Source: DATARH01 sp035604035 | GTDB lineage: Bacteria > Pseudomonadota > Alphaproteobacteria > ATCC43930 > CGMCC-115725 | NCBI GenBank assembly: GCA_035604035.1 | Contig: DATNJF010000323.1 | Location: 1 to 47,769, forward strand | Direction of reading: 5' to 3' | Length of the DNA stretch: 47,769 nucleotides | In this document: piece by piece, positions 26,884 to 35,728 of the stretch | Layout: the number at the start of each line of letters is the position of its first letter | How positions within the stretch are numbered: position 1 is the stretch's first letter | Made by a program: the position numbers and the translations under genes | The notes under the pieces: model-generated | The model's input: only the letters and a program-made list of their open reading frames with translations | The model's database searches: none | What the model was told of the DNA's origin: nothing

Positions 26884-27558
26884 ATGATTGGTAGGACCGG
26901 TTTTATCGCGATCGCCGTGGTTTCGGCGTTATTTGGTGCGCACTCGCTCAATCCGCGCGAGCTCTACAACGAGATGTACCCGGTCGAGACACTGAAGCGC
27001 GATACGTTCCGCATCTGCAATGCCGTTGATCCGGCCTTTGTACGTGCGTTTAAGGTCGACCGCGAAACCTGCTACGACAAGATGCCCAATGCGATCGAGG
27101 TGGCGCTCGGCCGTGTCCGCCCCGGCTCCCAGATCAGTGCCGCGCTGCTCGATCCGTCGCGGCAGGCCGAATTGCTGATCCAGCTCGCGGCGATGCCGCC
27201 GCGCCAGCCGGTTACAGTGCCCCAATCGCTTGCCAATGCCGCTTTACAGCCTTGCGCCAAGAACGATGCGCCGGCACCGGCGGTTGCCGCTACGCTGGGC
27301 GCACCGAGTCTACCGCCCGCCTCGGCGCGCGGCGCGACGCTGAGCACGACGGTGCTCGGCAATCTGCCGCCGATTCCGCGATCGGCGCAAAATGCCGTCG
27401 CGTCGCGGCAGCAAGCACCGCAGCCGCTGGCGCCCGGTGTCGCGGGCACCGCCAACGGCATCGGGTTCGACCCGGTGTCCACATCCGATGTTGGCGACAA
27501 AGGCCCGCCCGCGATCGTGCCGCTCGCGCCCGCCACCGCCTGCAACGATGGCGCCTGA
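26884..27558 (+). CDS. Uncharacterised exported or membrane-anchored protein
   Basis: A 224-residue protein not recognised as a known family. An N-terminal hydrophobic stretch (MIGRTGFIAIAVVSALFGAHS) is a signal peptide or anchor. Residues ~25-110 form the likely folded part, with two Cys (RICNAV and ETCYDKMP) that could form a disulfide. The remaining ~110 residues are rich in Pro, Ala and Ser, low in predicted structure, with two more Cys (QPCAKN and ATACNDG). ATG 26884 was chosen because the signal begins there; a TTG at 26836 after GGACGGA would add 16 residues. It lies 84 bp before mutS, with no obvious functional link. It is probably real, given its length, promoter-like sequence and signal. 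Confidence 0.65.
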   Translation: MIGRTGFIAIAVVSALFGAHSLNPRELYNEMYPVETLKRDTFRICNAVDPAFVRAFKVDRETCYDKMPNAIEVALGRVRPGSQISAALLDPSRQAELLIQLAAMPPRQPVTVPQSLANAALQPCAKNDAPAPAVAATLGAPSLPPASARGATLSTTVLGNLPPIPRSAQNAVASRQQAPQPLAPGVAGTANGIGFDPVSTSDVGDKGPPAIVPLAPATACNDGA

Positions 27559-27642
27559 ACGCTAGAGCGCGCCGCTTGCGCCGCCCGCCGCGGCGCATGC
27601 TAACTTGACATTTCCCGCCATTCGCCGGACCTCGCGCCGCCG

Positions 27643-30306
27643 ATGAACGACGCCTTGCCTCGCGACGCCACCGCGTTGCCCGCTAGCGCGGCAGCAGCGT
27701 CGCCGATGATGGCGCAGTACCACGAGATCAAGACCGCCAACCCCGGTTATCTGCTGTTCTACCGGATGGGGGATTTCTACGAGTTGTTCTTCGACGATGC
27801 GGTCCAGGCTGCACCGGCGCTCGACATCGCGCTGACCAAGCGCGGCCGCCACGACGGCGCCGACATCCCGATGTGCGGCGTGCCGGTCCACACCGCCGAG
27901 GCTTATCTCGCCCGCCTCATCCGCGCCGGGTTCAAGGTCGCGATTTGCGAGCAGGTTGAGGACCCGGCCGAGGCGAGGCGTCGGGGCAACAAAGGGCCGG
28001 TCAAGCGCGCGGTGGTGCGTCTCGTCACCGCCGGTACGCTGACTGAAGATGGCCTTCTCGACGCGCGACGGCACAACTACCTCGCCAGCATCGCCGAGGC
28101 CGGCGGCGAGATCGGCCTCGCCTGGCTTGACCTGTCGACCGGCGCCTTTGCCTTGACACCAGTGGGCGAGGGGACGCTCGCCGGCGAGCTCGCGCGCATC
28201 GCTCCTGGCGAGATCCTGCTGCCCGAGCGGCTGCTCACCCGGCCGGCGCTGTTCGAGCTTTTCGCCGATTGGAAGTCGGCGCTGACCCCGCTGCCCAATC
28301 AGCGCTTCGACAGCGATGCCGGCCGCCGGCGGCTCGAAGGCTTTTACGGGGTCAAGGCGCTCGACGGCTTTGGCGCGTTCGGCCGCGCCGAGATCGCCGC
28401 CGCCGGGGCGCTCGTCGATTACGTCGTGCTGACCCAGCAGGGCGGCGCGGCGCATCTGGCGGCGCCGACACGCGTCGCGCCCGGTTCGGTGATGCAGATC
28501 GACGCTGCGACGCGGCGCAATCTCGAGCTGCTCCAGACGCTCGCCGGCGAGCGGCGCGGCAGCCTCTTGTCAGTCATCGACCGCACCGCGACCGGCGCCG
28601 GCGGCCGGCTCTTGGCCGATCATCTCGCCGCGCCGTTGACCGAGCCGGCGGCGATCGCTGCGCGGCTCGACGCGGTGCAGCTGTTCGTCGAGCGCGCGGA
28701 CCTCCGCTCGACGCTGCGCGAGCGTCTGCGCCACTGCCCCGATATCGAGCGCGCGCTCACTCGCCTCAGCCTCGGCCGCGGCGGCCCGCGCGACCTCGCC
28801 GCGCTGCGCGATGCCTTGAGCGAGACCGCGTCCTTGCGGCTGATGCTGTCGGCGCCGAGCCTGGTGCCGCTGCCGGCGCTCGTTGCTGGGGCGGAGATCC
28901 GGCTCGGCGAGCACGGCGCGCTGGTCGACCGCCTCACCCGTGCGCTCGCCGCCGAACTGCCGCTCTTCGCCCGCGACGGCGGTTTCATCGCGCCGGAATA
29001 CTCAGCCGAACTCGACCAGCTGCGCGAATTGCGCGATCAGAGCCGGCGCACCATCGCCGCGCTCCAAGCACGCTATGCTGAGGAGACCGGGGTCGCGAGC
29101 CTGCGAATCCGCCACAACAACGTGATCGGATATTACATCGAGGTGTCGGCCGCCAATTCCGGCAAGCTCGGCACCGATTACATCCACCGCCAGACGATGG
29201 CCGGGGCGATGCGCTTCACCACCACCGAGCTCGCCGAGCTCGAGAGCAAGATTTCGAGCGCCGCCGAGCGCGCGCTGGCCCTCGAGCTTCGCCTTTTCGA
29301 CGACCTCGTCGGCGAGGTCATGGCGCAGCGCCTGGCCATCGCCGAGGCCGCTGCCGCGCTCGCCAGCCTCGACCTCGCCGCCGCGCTCGCCGAGCGCGCG
29401 GTTGAGGACAATTGGCTGCGCCCGGAGATCACGGACGGCAGCGAGTTCGAAATTCGCGGCGGCCGGCACCCGACGGTCGAAGCGGCGCTCGCTGGTTCTG
29501 GCGCTTTTGTCGCCAACGATTGCGTCCTCGGCGACGAGCGCATCTGGCTGGTCACCGGTCCCAATATGGCCGGCAAGAGCACCTTCCTGCGCCAGAACGC
29601 GCTGATCGCGATCCTCGCGCAAATGGGCTCCTACGTGCCGGCGGCCTCGGCCCGGATCGGCGTCGTCGACCGCCTGTTCAGCCGAGTCGGCGCCGCTGAC
29701 GATCTCGCGCGCGGGCGGTCCACCTTTATGGTCGAGATGGTCGAGACCGCCGCGATCCTCAATCAGGCCGGTCCTAAGAGCTTCGTCATCCTCGATGAGA
29801 TCGGTCGCGGCACCGCGACCTTCGACGGGCTGTCGATCGCCTGGGCCTGCCTTGAGCATTTGCACGAGGTCAACCGCTGCCGCGCCCTCTTCGCGACGCA
29901 TTACCACGAGCTGACCACGCTCGCCGCGAAACTGCCGGCCCTGGTCTGCCACACGATGCGGGTCAAGGAATGGAAGGGCGACGTCGTCTTCCTGCACGAG
30001 GTCGCGCCTGGCACCGCCGACCGCTCCTACGGCATCCATGTCGCCAAGCTCGCGGGCCTCCCGCAGGAGGTCACCTCGCGCGCCGAGGAAGTGTTGAACA
30101 TCCTCGAAAGCGGCGACGAGGCCGGCGCGCTGGCCCGGCTCGCCGACGATCTGCCGCTGTTCCGCGCGGTCCACCAACGCCCGGCCCCGACCGCTGCCAA
30201 GGAATCCGCCGCCGAGGCGATGCTCAAGGACATCCGACCCGACGAGCTCTCCCCGCGCGAGGCGCTCGAACTGCTCTACAAGCTCAAGGCGGCGCTGCCG
30301 GAATAA
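27643..30306 (+). CDS. mutS: DNA mismatch repair protein MutS
   Basis: Recognises base mismatches and small loops and starts methyl- or nick-directed repair with MutL. It has 887 residues. The N-terminal domain has the Phe-X-Glu mismatch wedge in RMGDFYELFF (Phe45, Glu47). The connector, lever and clamp domains follow. The ATPase has Walker A GPNMAGKST (~639-647), MAQMGSYVPA-like segment LAQMGSYVPAASARIG, FSRVGAADDLARGRSTFMVE, Walker B SFVILDEIGRGTATFDG and the loop ATHYHELT. The ~20 residues before AQYHEIKTANPGYLLFYRM are poorly structured. It is separated by 6 bp from the convergent cytochrome gene. mutL is not in the window. Confidence 0.97.
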   Translation: MNDALPRDATALPASAAAASPMMAQYHEIKTANPGYLLFYRMGDFYELFFDDAVQAAPALDIALTKRGRHDGADIPMCGVPVHTAEAYLARLIRAGFKVAICEQVEDPAEARRRGNKGPVKRAVVRLVTAGTLTEDGLLDARRHNYLASIAEAGGEIGLAWLDLSTGAFALTPVGEGTLAGELARIAPGEILLPERLLTRPALFELFADWKSALTPLPNQRFDSDAGRRRLEGFYGVKALDGFGAFGRAEIAAAGALVDYVVLTQQGGAAHLAAPTRVAPGSVMQIDAATRRNLELLQTLAGERRGSLLSVIDRTATGAGGRLLADHLAAPLTEPAAIAARLDAVQLFVERADLRSTLRERLRHCPDIERALTRLSLGRGGPRDLAALRDALSETASLRLMLSAPSLVPLPALVAGAEIRLGEHGALVDRLTRALAAELPLFARDGGFIAPEYSAELDQLRELRDQSRRTIAALQARYAEETGVASLRIRHNNVIGYYIEVSAANSGKLGTDYIHRQTMAGAMRFTTTELAELESKISSAAERALALELRLFDDLVGEVMAQRLAIAEAAAALASLDLAAALAERAVEDNWLRPEITDGSEFEIRGGRHPTVEAALAGSGAFVANDCVLGDERIWLVTGPNMAGKSTFLRQNALIAILAQMGSYVPAASARIGVVDRLFSRVGAADDLARGRSTFMVEMVETAAILNQAGPKSFVILDEIGRGTATFDGLSIAWACLEHLHEVNRCRALFATHYHELTTLAAKLPALVCHTMRVKEWKGDVVFLHEVAPGTADRSYGIHVAKLAGLPQEVTSRAEEVLNILESGDEAGALARLADDLPLFRAVHQRPAPTAAKESAAEAMLKDIRPDELSPREALELLYKLKAALPE

Positions 30307-30312
30307 AACGCC

Positions 30313-30834
30313 TCACTTCTTCGGCGGGTTGAAATCCTGGTCGGGAAACGCGGTGCCGCTGACATTCGGCACCTGGATCACGATCATCGGATGCCCGGCG
30401 CTCTGGTGACAGGCGTTGCAGCCGGTCGTCAAATCGGCATAGGCCTTGGTGAACCCGGCCGAATCCTTGGCCTTGATCGCCGCGTCGAGCGCGTCGAGCG
30501 GCTGTTTGACCGTCGCGGCGATCGCCTGCGGGATCGACAACGCGCCGTGCTTGAGGATGAGCTTGCCGACATCGTCGAAGGTCTCGCTCAGCTCGTCGAG
30601 CTCGTACGCCGCGTAATCCCAGTTTTGCGCCGCGCCGGCGAGGCCCAATTTGATGTGCCGCGGCTGCACGAATGCGGTCATCAGCTCGCCGAGGCCGGGG
30701 CGAAAGGTCGCGTTGGAGTAGACATCTCCCATGTTCATCCCCGGCATGGTGTGCTGCTGCTGCGCCGAGCCGGGCAGCGGCGCGATGCCGGCGGCGATTG
30801 CGGCGAGAGCGACGACGATTGAGCGAGGGGTCAT
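30313..30834 (-). CDS. c-type cytochrome, periplasmic
   Basis: A 173-residue exported protein with one haem-binding CXXCH motif, GCNACHQ (Cys139, Cys142, His143). Residues 1-25 form a signal peptide ending near GSAQQQ. The motif lies near the C-terminus after a long helical region (GKLILKHGALSIPQAIAATV and QPLDALDAAIKAKDSAGF). That placement is reminiscent of class II (c'-like) cytochromes, whose haem site is C-terminal. A Met/His-rich segment after the signal (HTMPGMNMGD) could bind metal. The start at 30832-30834 follows AGGAG. It is the last gene of the leftward run after the ChrA-like gene (11-bp gap). The electron partner is unknown. Confidence 0.8.
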   Translation of the reverse strand: MTPRSIVVALAAIAAGIAPLPGSAQQQHTMPGMNMGDVYSNATFRPGLGELMTAFVQPRHIKLGLAGAAQNWDYAAYELDELSETFDDVGKLILKHGALSIPQAIAATVKQPLDALDAAIKAKDSAGFTKAYADLTTGCNACHQSAGHPMIVIQVPNVSGTAFPDQDFNPPKK

Positions 30835-30845
30835 AGGGGCGGCTC

Positions 30846-32072
30846 CTATCCAAGAACGGCGGCGAGGAGCGCGGTGGCGAGCGCTCCGAGGATGACGACG
30901 AGCCACGGCGGCACCGCCCACAGCGCCAGCAGCAGGAAGGCAGTGATACCGACAGCGAAATCGCGTGGGCCGAAGATGGCGCTGGTCCACGCCGGGTTGT
31001 ACAGCGCCGCTAGCAGCAACCCGACGACCGCGGCGTTGATCCCGTTGAGCCCGGCCTGCACCGCCTTCTGCCGGCGCAGCGAATCCCAATAGGGCAACAC
31101 GCCGATAAGCAGCAGCGGCGATGGTAGGAAGATCGCAACGAGGCAGATGAGGCCGCCGAGCCAGCCATTCGGCGCCGGTCCCATCACCGTGCCGAGATAG
31201 GCGCTGAAGGTGAAGAGCGGGCCGGGCACCGCCTGCGCGGCTCCGTACCCAGCGAGAAACGCGTCGTTCGACACCCAGCCTGGCGGCACCACCTCGGCCT
31301 GCAGCAGCGGCAGCACCACATGGCCGCCGCCGAACACCAGCGCACCGGAACGATAGAACGCGTCGAACAGGGCGATCGGCTGGCTCGGCACCGCCGCCCG
31401 CAGCAGCGGCAGCCCACCGAGCAGGACGAAAAACAGCGCCAGCGAGGCGATCGACAGGACCCGCGGTACGTTGACCGCGATCGGCAGGCCGGCGCCGCGC
31501 GGCTCGGCCGTGAGCCAGGCCCAGCCAATGAGCCCGCCGGCCGCGATCGCGCCCACTTGGCCGAGCGCGGAGGGCAGCGCCGTCGCCAAGATCGCCGCGC
31601 CGACCGCCAGCGTCGCGCGCTCCTTGTCGGGGCAGAGGTTGCGCGCCATGCCCCAAACCGCATTGGCGACGACCGCGACCGCGATGATCTTCAGCCCATG
31701 CAACCAGGCGGCGTGCGACAGATCGCCGAACCATGCGACCCCGTAGCCGAAGGCGATCAGCGCCAGCGCCGACGGCATGGTGAAGCCGAGCCACGCCGCC
31801 AACCCGCCGGCAAGGCCGGCGCGCAGCATGCCGATCGAGATCGCCACCTGGCTGCTCGCCGGCCCGGGCAGGAACTGGCACAGCGCGACAATGTCGGCGA
31901 AGGCGGTCTCGTCGAGCCATTTGCGCCGCGTGACGAATTCGCTGCGGTAATAGCCGAGATGCGCGACCGGGCCACCGAACGAGGTCAGCCCAAGCCGCAG
32001 GAAAATGCGCAGGACCTCCAACGGCGAGCCCCGGCGACCGGTCGCATTATCCGCTTCGGTGGCCGCAGTCAT
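30846..32072 (-). CDS. chrA: Chromate transporter ChrA family (two-domain)
   Basis: A 408-residue inner-membrane protein of the CHR superfamily with two homologous halves. The first has LGLTSFGGPVAHLGYYRSEF, the CHR signature, with ALCQFLPGPASSQVAISIG. The second has GALVFGGGHVVLPLLQAEVV and AAQAVPGPLFTFSAYLG, the matching GPL/F motif. Characterised members export chromate, but many CHR proteins have no demonstrated chromate role. It starts 12 bp after the LLM oxidoreductase stop and is followed closely by the cytochrome gene. The symbol is by family only. Sulfate- or phosphonate-like oxyanions are possible substrates given the neighbours; this is inference. Confidence 0.87.
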   Translation of the reverse strand: MTAATEADNATGRRGSPLEVLRIFLRLGLTSFGGPVAHLGYYRSEFVTRRKWLDETAFADIVALCQFLPGPASSQVAISIGMLRAGLAGGLAAWLGFTMPSALALIAFGYGVAWFGDLSHAAWLHGLKIIAVAVVANAVWGMARNLCPDKERATLAVGAAILATALPSALGQVGAIAAGGLIGWAWLTAEPRGAGLPIAVNVPRVLSIASLALFFVLLGGLPLLRAAVPSQPIALFDAFYRSGALVFGGGHVVLPLLQAEVVPPGWVSNDAFLAGYGAAQAVPGPLFTFSAYLGTVMGPAPNGWLGGLICLVAIFLPSPLLLIGVLPYWDSLRRQKAVQAGLNGINAAVVGLLLAALYNPAWTSAIFGPRDFAVGITAFLLLALWAVPPWLVVILGALATALLAAVLG

Positions 32073-32084
32073 CGTCTCCCCCCG

Positions 32085-33062
32085 TTATCTCGAACCGACC
32101 TGGAAGCGTGGCCGGACCTCCTTGGCGAACAGCTCAAGCGTTCTGATGACCTCTTCCTGGGGGAGATTTCCAAGAAAGCCCGTCACCAGCATGAAGTTGC
32201 CGAACCCGAACTCCTCGTGAAGGGCGGTAATCCGCCCAGCGACCGTGTCCGGACTGCCCACGATCGCGACCTCGCGCAGCCAGCGCTCGGTTTCGAGCTC
32301 TTCCTCGGTCGAGATTTGCCGTCGCACCTGCTCGCCGCCGCGGCGATAGCCGGCGGTCAGCCTCTCAGCCGCCGGCCATGCCGCCTGCCACGCGGCCTCG
32401 TCGCTCTCGCCGACGACGACGAAGCGGCCAATCGGCACCTGCGCCACATCGCCGCCGGCATCCTTGAACGCTCGGATGCAGCGCCGGATGCTGTCTACCG
32501 ATTGCTGGCTGCCCTGGAACAGGGTCAGTCCGCGCTGGCCGACCCACGCGGCGGACTCCTCGCGATATGTCGCCACGAAGACCGGCGGATGCGGCCGCTG
32601 GATGCATTTCGGCTCGATCGACTCGATGCGTGAGCCGACCTCGACTTTCGGCTCCGTCCAGTATCGGATCAGCTTCTCGAACGCCGCGTCGAAAGCGGCC
32701 GAGCGGTCCGCGTAGTCAAGCCCCCAGGCTTCGAAATACCGGCTGGTGTTGCCGCGGGAGACACCAAAGTCAACGCGCCCCTCGGAAAGCACGTCGAGCG
32801 TCGCGATCTCCTCCGCCAGCCTAATTGGTTCGAAGAGCGGTAGCACTAGAACGGAGAAGCCGATCCGAATTTTGCGGGTCCGCATCGCCAGGGCGGTCGC
32901 CAGCAGGATCGGGGAGAGACAGACACGGCTTCCCTGTCCGAAATGCTCCTCGTTGATCCACAGCCCGTCGTAGCCGAGCGTCTCTGCCAGTGGGCCGAGT
33001 TCCAGCAGACTCGTGGCGGACTCATCCAGGCCGGCGCCGCACCCAGACAGGTCAAAGCGCAT
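32085..33062 (-). CDS. LLM class flavin-dependent oxidoreductase (1)
   Basis: A 325-residue luciferase-like (beta/alpha)8 barrel enzyme that uses FMNH2 or F420. Family features are LAETLGYDGLWINEEHFGQG, IRIGFSVLVLPLFEPIRLAEEIATLDVLSEGRVDFGVSRG (read as two blocks), YWTEPKVEVG, RPHPPVFVATYREESAAWVG and VGSPDTVAGRITALHEEFGFG. ATG at 33060-33062 gives a normal start at the first barrel strand; the longer open frame upstream lacks family sequence. It is the third gene of the run phnA, AP-superfamily enzyme, LLM, chrA, cytochrome. It may oxidise a sulfur or phosphorus organic compound, but the substrate is not readable from sequence. Confidence 0.88.
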   Translation of the reverse strand: MRFDLSGCGAGLDESATSLLELGPLAETLGYDGLWINEEHFGQGSRVCLSPILLATALAMRTRKIRIGFSVLVLPLFEPIRLAEEIATLDVLSEGRVDFGVSRGNTSRYFEAWGLDYADRSAAFDAAFEKLIRYWTEPKVEVGSRIESIEPKCIQRPHPPVFVATYREESAAWVGQRGLTLFQGSQQSVDSIRRCIRAFKDAGGDVAQVPIGRFVVVGESDEAAWQAAWPAAERLTAGYRRGGEQVRRQISTEEELETERWLREVAIVGSPDTVAGRITALHEEFGFGNFMLVTGFLGNLPQEEVIRTLELFAKEVRPRFQVGSR

Positions 33063-33132
33063 TTTCGAACATACCCCCGAACACTCCCAATGACTTGCTA
33101 CGAAACCCCGCTGCGGTTGCGGCCGGCCTTGC

Positions 33133-34410
33133 TCATGCGCCCTGCGGCAGCGCCTGGCCGTCCGTGTCGTCATGGTCCATGCGCATATGGCGCAGGACGG
33201 TCGGCGCGATATCGGTGAGGCAGGTCGGCCGGGTCTCCACCCTTGCCGTGAACCCGCCGCCCTCGGCGATGAGGAACGGGCGCTGTTCGTTGGCGCCGAG
33301 CCCGCCATGCTGGCCAAAGCCGATCTTGCTTTCGCTGTCCTCCGGGTTGAACACGATTGCGCCGTAGCCGGTGACCCCGTGCGGGTTGACCCGGTCGTCG
33401 GTCGCCATCGCCACCGCGACCTGCAATGCCGTGTCGGTCGGCAGTCCAACTTCGCTGAGCGTCGCACCGGCGACGACCCGGCCCGCCCAGTTCTCGCGAG
33501 CGAGGAAATCGGCGGTCGCGGCGGCCCGGCCACGCGCCGCCTCGCTGAAGAAAATCGTCGCCGAAATGCCCTGCGGCGCTACCACGACATCGCGCGATTG
33601 CGGCGCTTCCTTAAGCCCGGCGGCGATCAGGATCTCGTTGATGTCGACCGCCTCCGACACCGTCTCCATGCCGTGATCGGAGCCGGTCATGAACAGGATG
33701 TCCTCGCCCGAGGGATCGAGCCGGCGCACCGTCTCGAACACTTGGCGCACGCAGCGGTCGGCGGCGGCAATCGCCGCGCGGTGTTGCGGCGAGCCGAGCG
33801 GCGAATGATGGCCGGTATAATCCGGCTCGGAGAGCCACATCAGCGCCAAGGCGGGGGCGCGGTCTTCGACGATCTCGGCGCAGAACCGGTCGGTCATCGC
33901 CTGGTCGCCGGCGATGCCCTTCTTCAACCCCGCGCTCGCCGGGTCGTCGATCGGCGTCGCGCCCGGGCCATAGCTGCCCGCCGAATGGTAGATATAGCCG
34001 TGCCCGTCGGGGTCCTGGAAATAGGCGGCGCCGGGCGACACGTTCGAGCAGACGATCGACACTTCGCCATGCCAGCGCAAGCGCTCAGCCAAGGTCGGGA
34101 CATGCAGCGTGCGGCCGGTGGCGCGGCGCATGCGCTCGCGAAAATCGGGCGCGCCGACATTGCGGCAGACCAGCCCGTCGCCTTCGTCGAGCGCTTGGGT
34201 ATTGCCGTAAAGCCCGTGTCGCGCCGGCAGGCAGCCGGTGGCGATCGAGGCGCTCGACGCCCGCGTCGTCGAGGGAAAGACGCTTCGATGCGCGGCGAAC
34301 GCGGTCGCGCGCTGCGACAGCTCGACGAGAAACGGGGTATCGGCCTCCCCGATCAGATCGCGGCGCAGGCTGTCGCAGATGACGATGACCGTGCGCTTGT
34401 CGCCCCTCAT
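33133..34410 (-). CDS. Alkaline phosphatase superfamily enzyme (phosphodiesterase/phosphonate hydrolase-like)
   Basis: A 425-residue metal-dependent hydrolase related to nucleotide pyrophosphatase/phosphodiesterase enzymes. The metal and nucleophile set is complete: Asp13 in VICDSLRRD, the likely nucleophile Thr49 in FPSTTRASSASIATG, Asp and His in LSEPDYTGHHSP, Asp-His in TGSDHGME, and the final His in FGQHGGLGANEQRPF. The residue after the nucleophile (Arg) differs from the Asn-Pro of PhnA, so substrate choice probably differs. Its ATG overlaps the phnA stop by 4 bp. It looks like a diverged partner of phosphonoacetate hydrolase, perhaps acting on a related phosphonate or phosphodiester; this is inference. 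Confidence 0.85.
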   Translation of the reverse strand: MRGDKRTVIVICDSLRRDLIGEADTPFLVELSQRATAFAAHRSVFPSTTRASSASIATGCLPARHGLYGNTQALDEGDGLVCRNVGAPDFRERMRRATGRTLHVPTLAERLRWHGEVSIVCSNVSPGAAYFQDPDGHGYIYHSAGSYGPGATPIDDPASAGLKKGIAGDQAMTDRFCAEIVEDRAPALALMWLSEPDYTGHHSPLGSPQHRAAIAAADRCVRQVFETVRRLDPSGEDILFMTGSDHGMETVSEAVDINEILIAAGLKEAPQSRDVVVAPQGISATIFFSEAARGRAAATADFLARENWAGRVVAGATLSEVGLPTDTALQVAVAMATDDRVNPHGVTGYGAIVFNPEDSESKIGFGQHGGLGANEQRPFLIAEGGGFTARVETRPTCLTDIAPTVLRHMRMDHDDTDGQALPQGA

Positions 34411-35669
34411 TGGCTCACTCCGTTGAGCGCGAAATCGAAGATATCGAAATTGCGCAGCCGCGTTTTCGGCTTGTCCTGGTATTCGCCATTCAGCAGGTGC
34501 GATAGGAGGAACGGCACGCGCTGCTCGCCGCGGCCGCCATGCGAGCGCAGCCGGTGGCCGGCGAGCTCGGACAAATCGTGCTCCGCCTCGCTCGCGCCGA
34601 GCACGGTGTTGGCATCGCCGGTGACGACGAGATCGGCTTCGCGGTCCCAGGGCAGCTCGTATTCCGCCGAAGCCGCCGCACGGTCCAGCACCTGGTCGAT
34701 CCCGGGCAGACCGCGCACCGCCCGCGCCAGCTCGGCCGGCGCGATCCCGGTCTTGGCGTAGACGCGCACGAACGAGCCGAGCGCGCCGTGATGCCGCACA
34801 AATGGGTCTGTGATCGGGCAGATCACTCGCACCGCGCCGGCACCGAACTCGCGGTTCAACACGTCTTCGAGGAAGATGACGTGCGGGCTGCCGTCCGGCA
34901 GCGCCTTGTCGTTCATCCCGTGATCGGCGGTGACACCGACGACGCAGCCAAGTTCCATAAGACGGGCGATCCGCTGGTCGAGCGCGCGGTGGAAGTCGAG
35001 CGCTTCCGGCTCATCCGGCGCGTGGCCGTGCTGGACGTAGTCCGACAGCGACAGATAGAGCAGCTTGGCCCGGCTTTCTTCGACCAGCTTGATCCCGGCA
35101 TCGAGCACGAAAAGCGACAGATCGGCGGAATACATGTCGGGCTTTGACCGCCCAACGAGCGCCTCGACCTTGTCGATGCCGTGCTCGGCGAGGGTGCAGC
35201 AATCGGCGAATTCCGAGGAAAAGCAGATACCCCCATGGGAGTTAACCACCCCATGCCCCAACATCCGCCGCAGCTTGTCCTTGGCGGTCACCGCGGCGAT
35301 CGAAACGCCAGCCTGCGACATCGCCGCCAACAAAGTTGGCACCCGCAGCATCGCCGGGTCGGTCATCATCACCTCGGCGCCGGTGTCGCGGTCGAGCGCG
35401 AAATTGCCAGAGATGCCGTGGCGCGCCGGCGCCACGCCGGTGACGATCGAGACATTGTTCGGGTTGGTGAAGGTCGGCATCGCCGCATCGGCGAGGCCGC
35501 AAAAACCATTCTCGCGAAACCCGGCGATGGTCGGCAACATCCCGGCCGCGATGCCCGCTTCGAGATAGCGCGGGTCGCAGCCATCGGCGCAGATCACCAC
35601 GGCCGGCCGGTTTGGGCGGCGATAGGTGCGGCCATTGACGCCAATTGGATCGATGACTGTCTGTTCCAT
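34407..35669 (-). CDS. phnA: Phosphonoacetate hydrolase
   Basis: Splits the C-P bond of phosphonoacetate to acetate and phosphate, using two zinc ions. It has 420 residues. Characteristic blocks are VNGRTYRRPNRPAVVICADG with Asp29, the nucleophile block AAMPTFTNPNNVSIVTG with Thr68, GKDKLRRML-like TAKDKLRRMLGHG, LSLSDYVQHGHAPDEPEA, VTADHGMNDKA and HRLRSHGGRGEQRVPFLLS. Order and spacing match rhizobial PhnA. It is the first gene of a five-gene leftward run. The usual partners phnW (aminotransferase) and phnY (aldehyde dehydrogenase) are absent, so phosphonoacetate may come from outside or from another route. Its acetate product could feed acsA in this window. Confidence 0.9.
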   Translation of the reverse strand: MEQTVIDPIGVNGRTYRRPNRPAVVICADGCDPRYLEAGIAAGMLPTIAGFRENGFCGLADAAMPTFTNPNNVSIVTGVAPARHGISGNFALDRDTGAEVMMTDPAMLRVPTLLAAMSQAGVSIAAVTAKDKLRRMLGHGVVNSHGGICFSSEFADCCTLAEHGIDKVEALVGRSKPDMYSADLSLFVLDAGIKLVEESRAKLLYLSLSDYVQHGHAPDEPEALDFHRALDQRIARLMELGCVVGVTADHGMNDKALPDGSPHVIFLEDVLNREFGAGAVRVICPITDPFVRHHGALGSFVRVYAKTGIAPAELARAVRGLPGIDQVLDRAAASAEYELPWDREADLVVTGDANTVLGASEAEHDLSELAGHRLRSHGGRGEQRVPFLLSHLLNGEYQDKPKTRLRNFDIFDFALNGVSQ

Positions 35670-35728
35670 TCGCGGCGCCTTCGCGGCAGGATTGGGCCTC
35701 GATTATAAAGGTAAACGGGGACGCTGGC

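Noticed and set aside
31320..32633. 437-residue ORF on the plus strand
   Set aside because: It is antisense to chrA and the LLM gene and has no domain.
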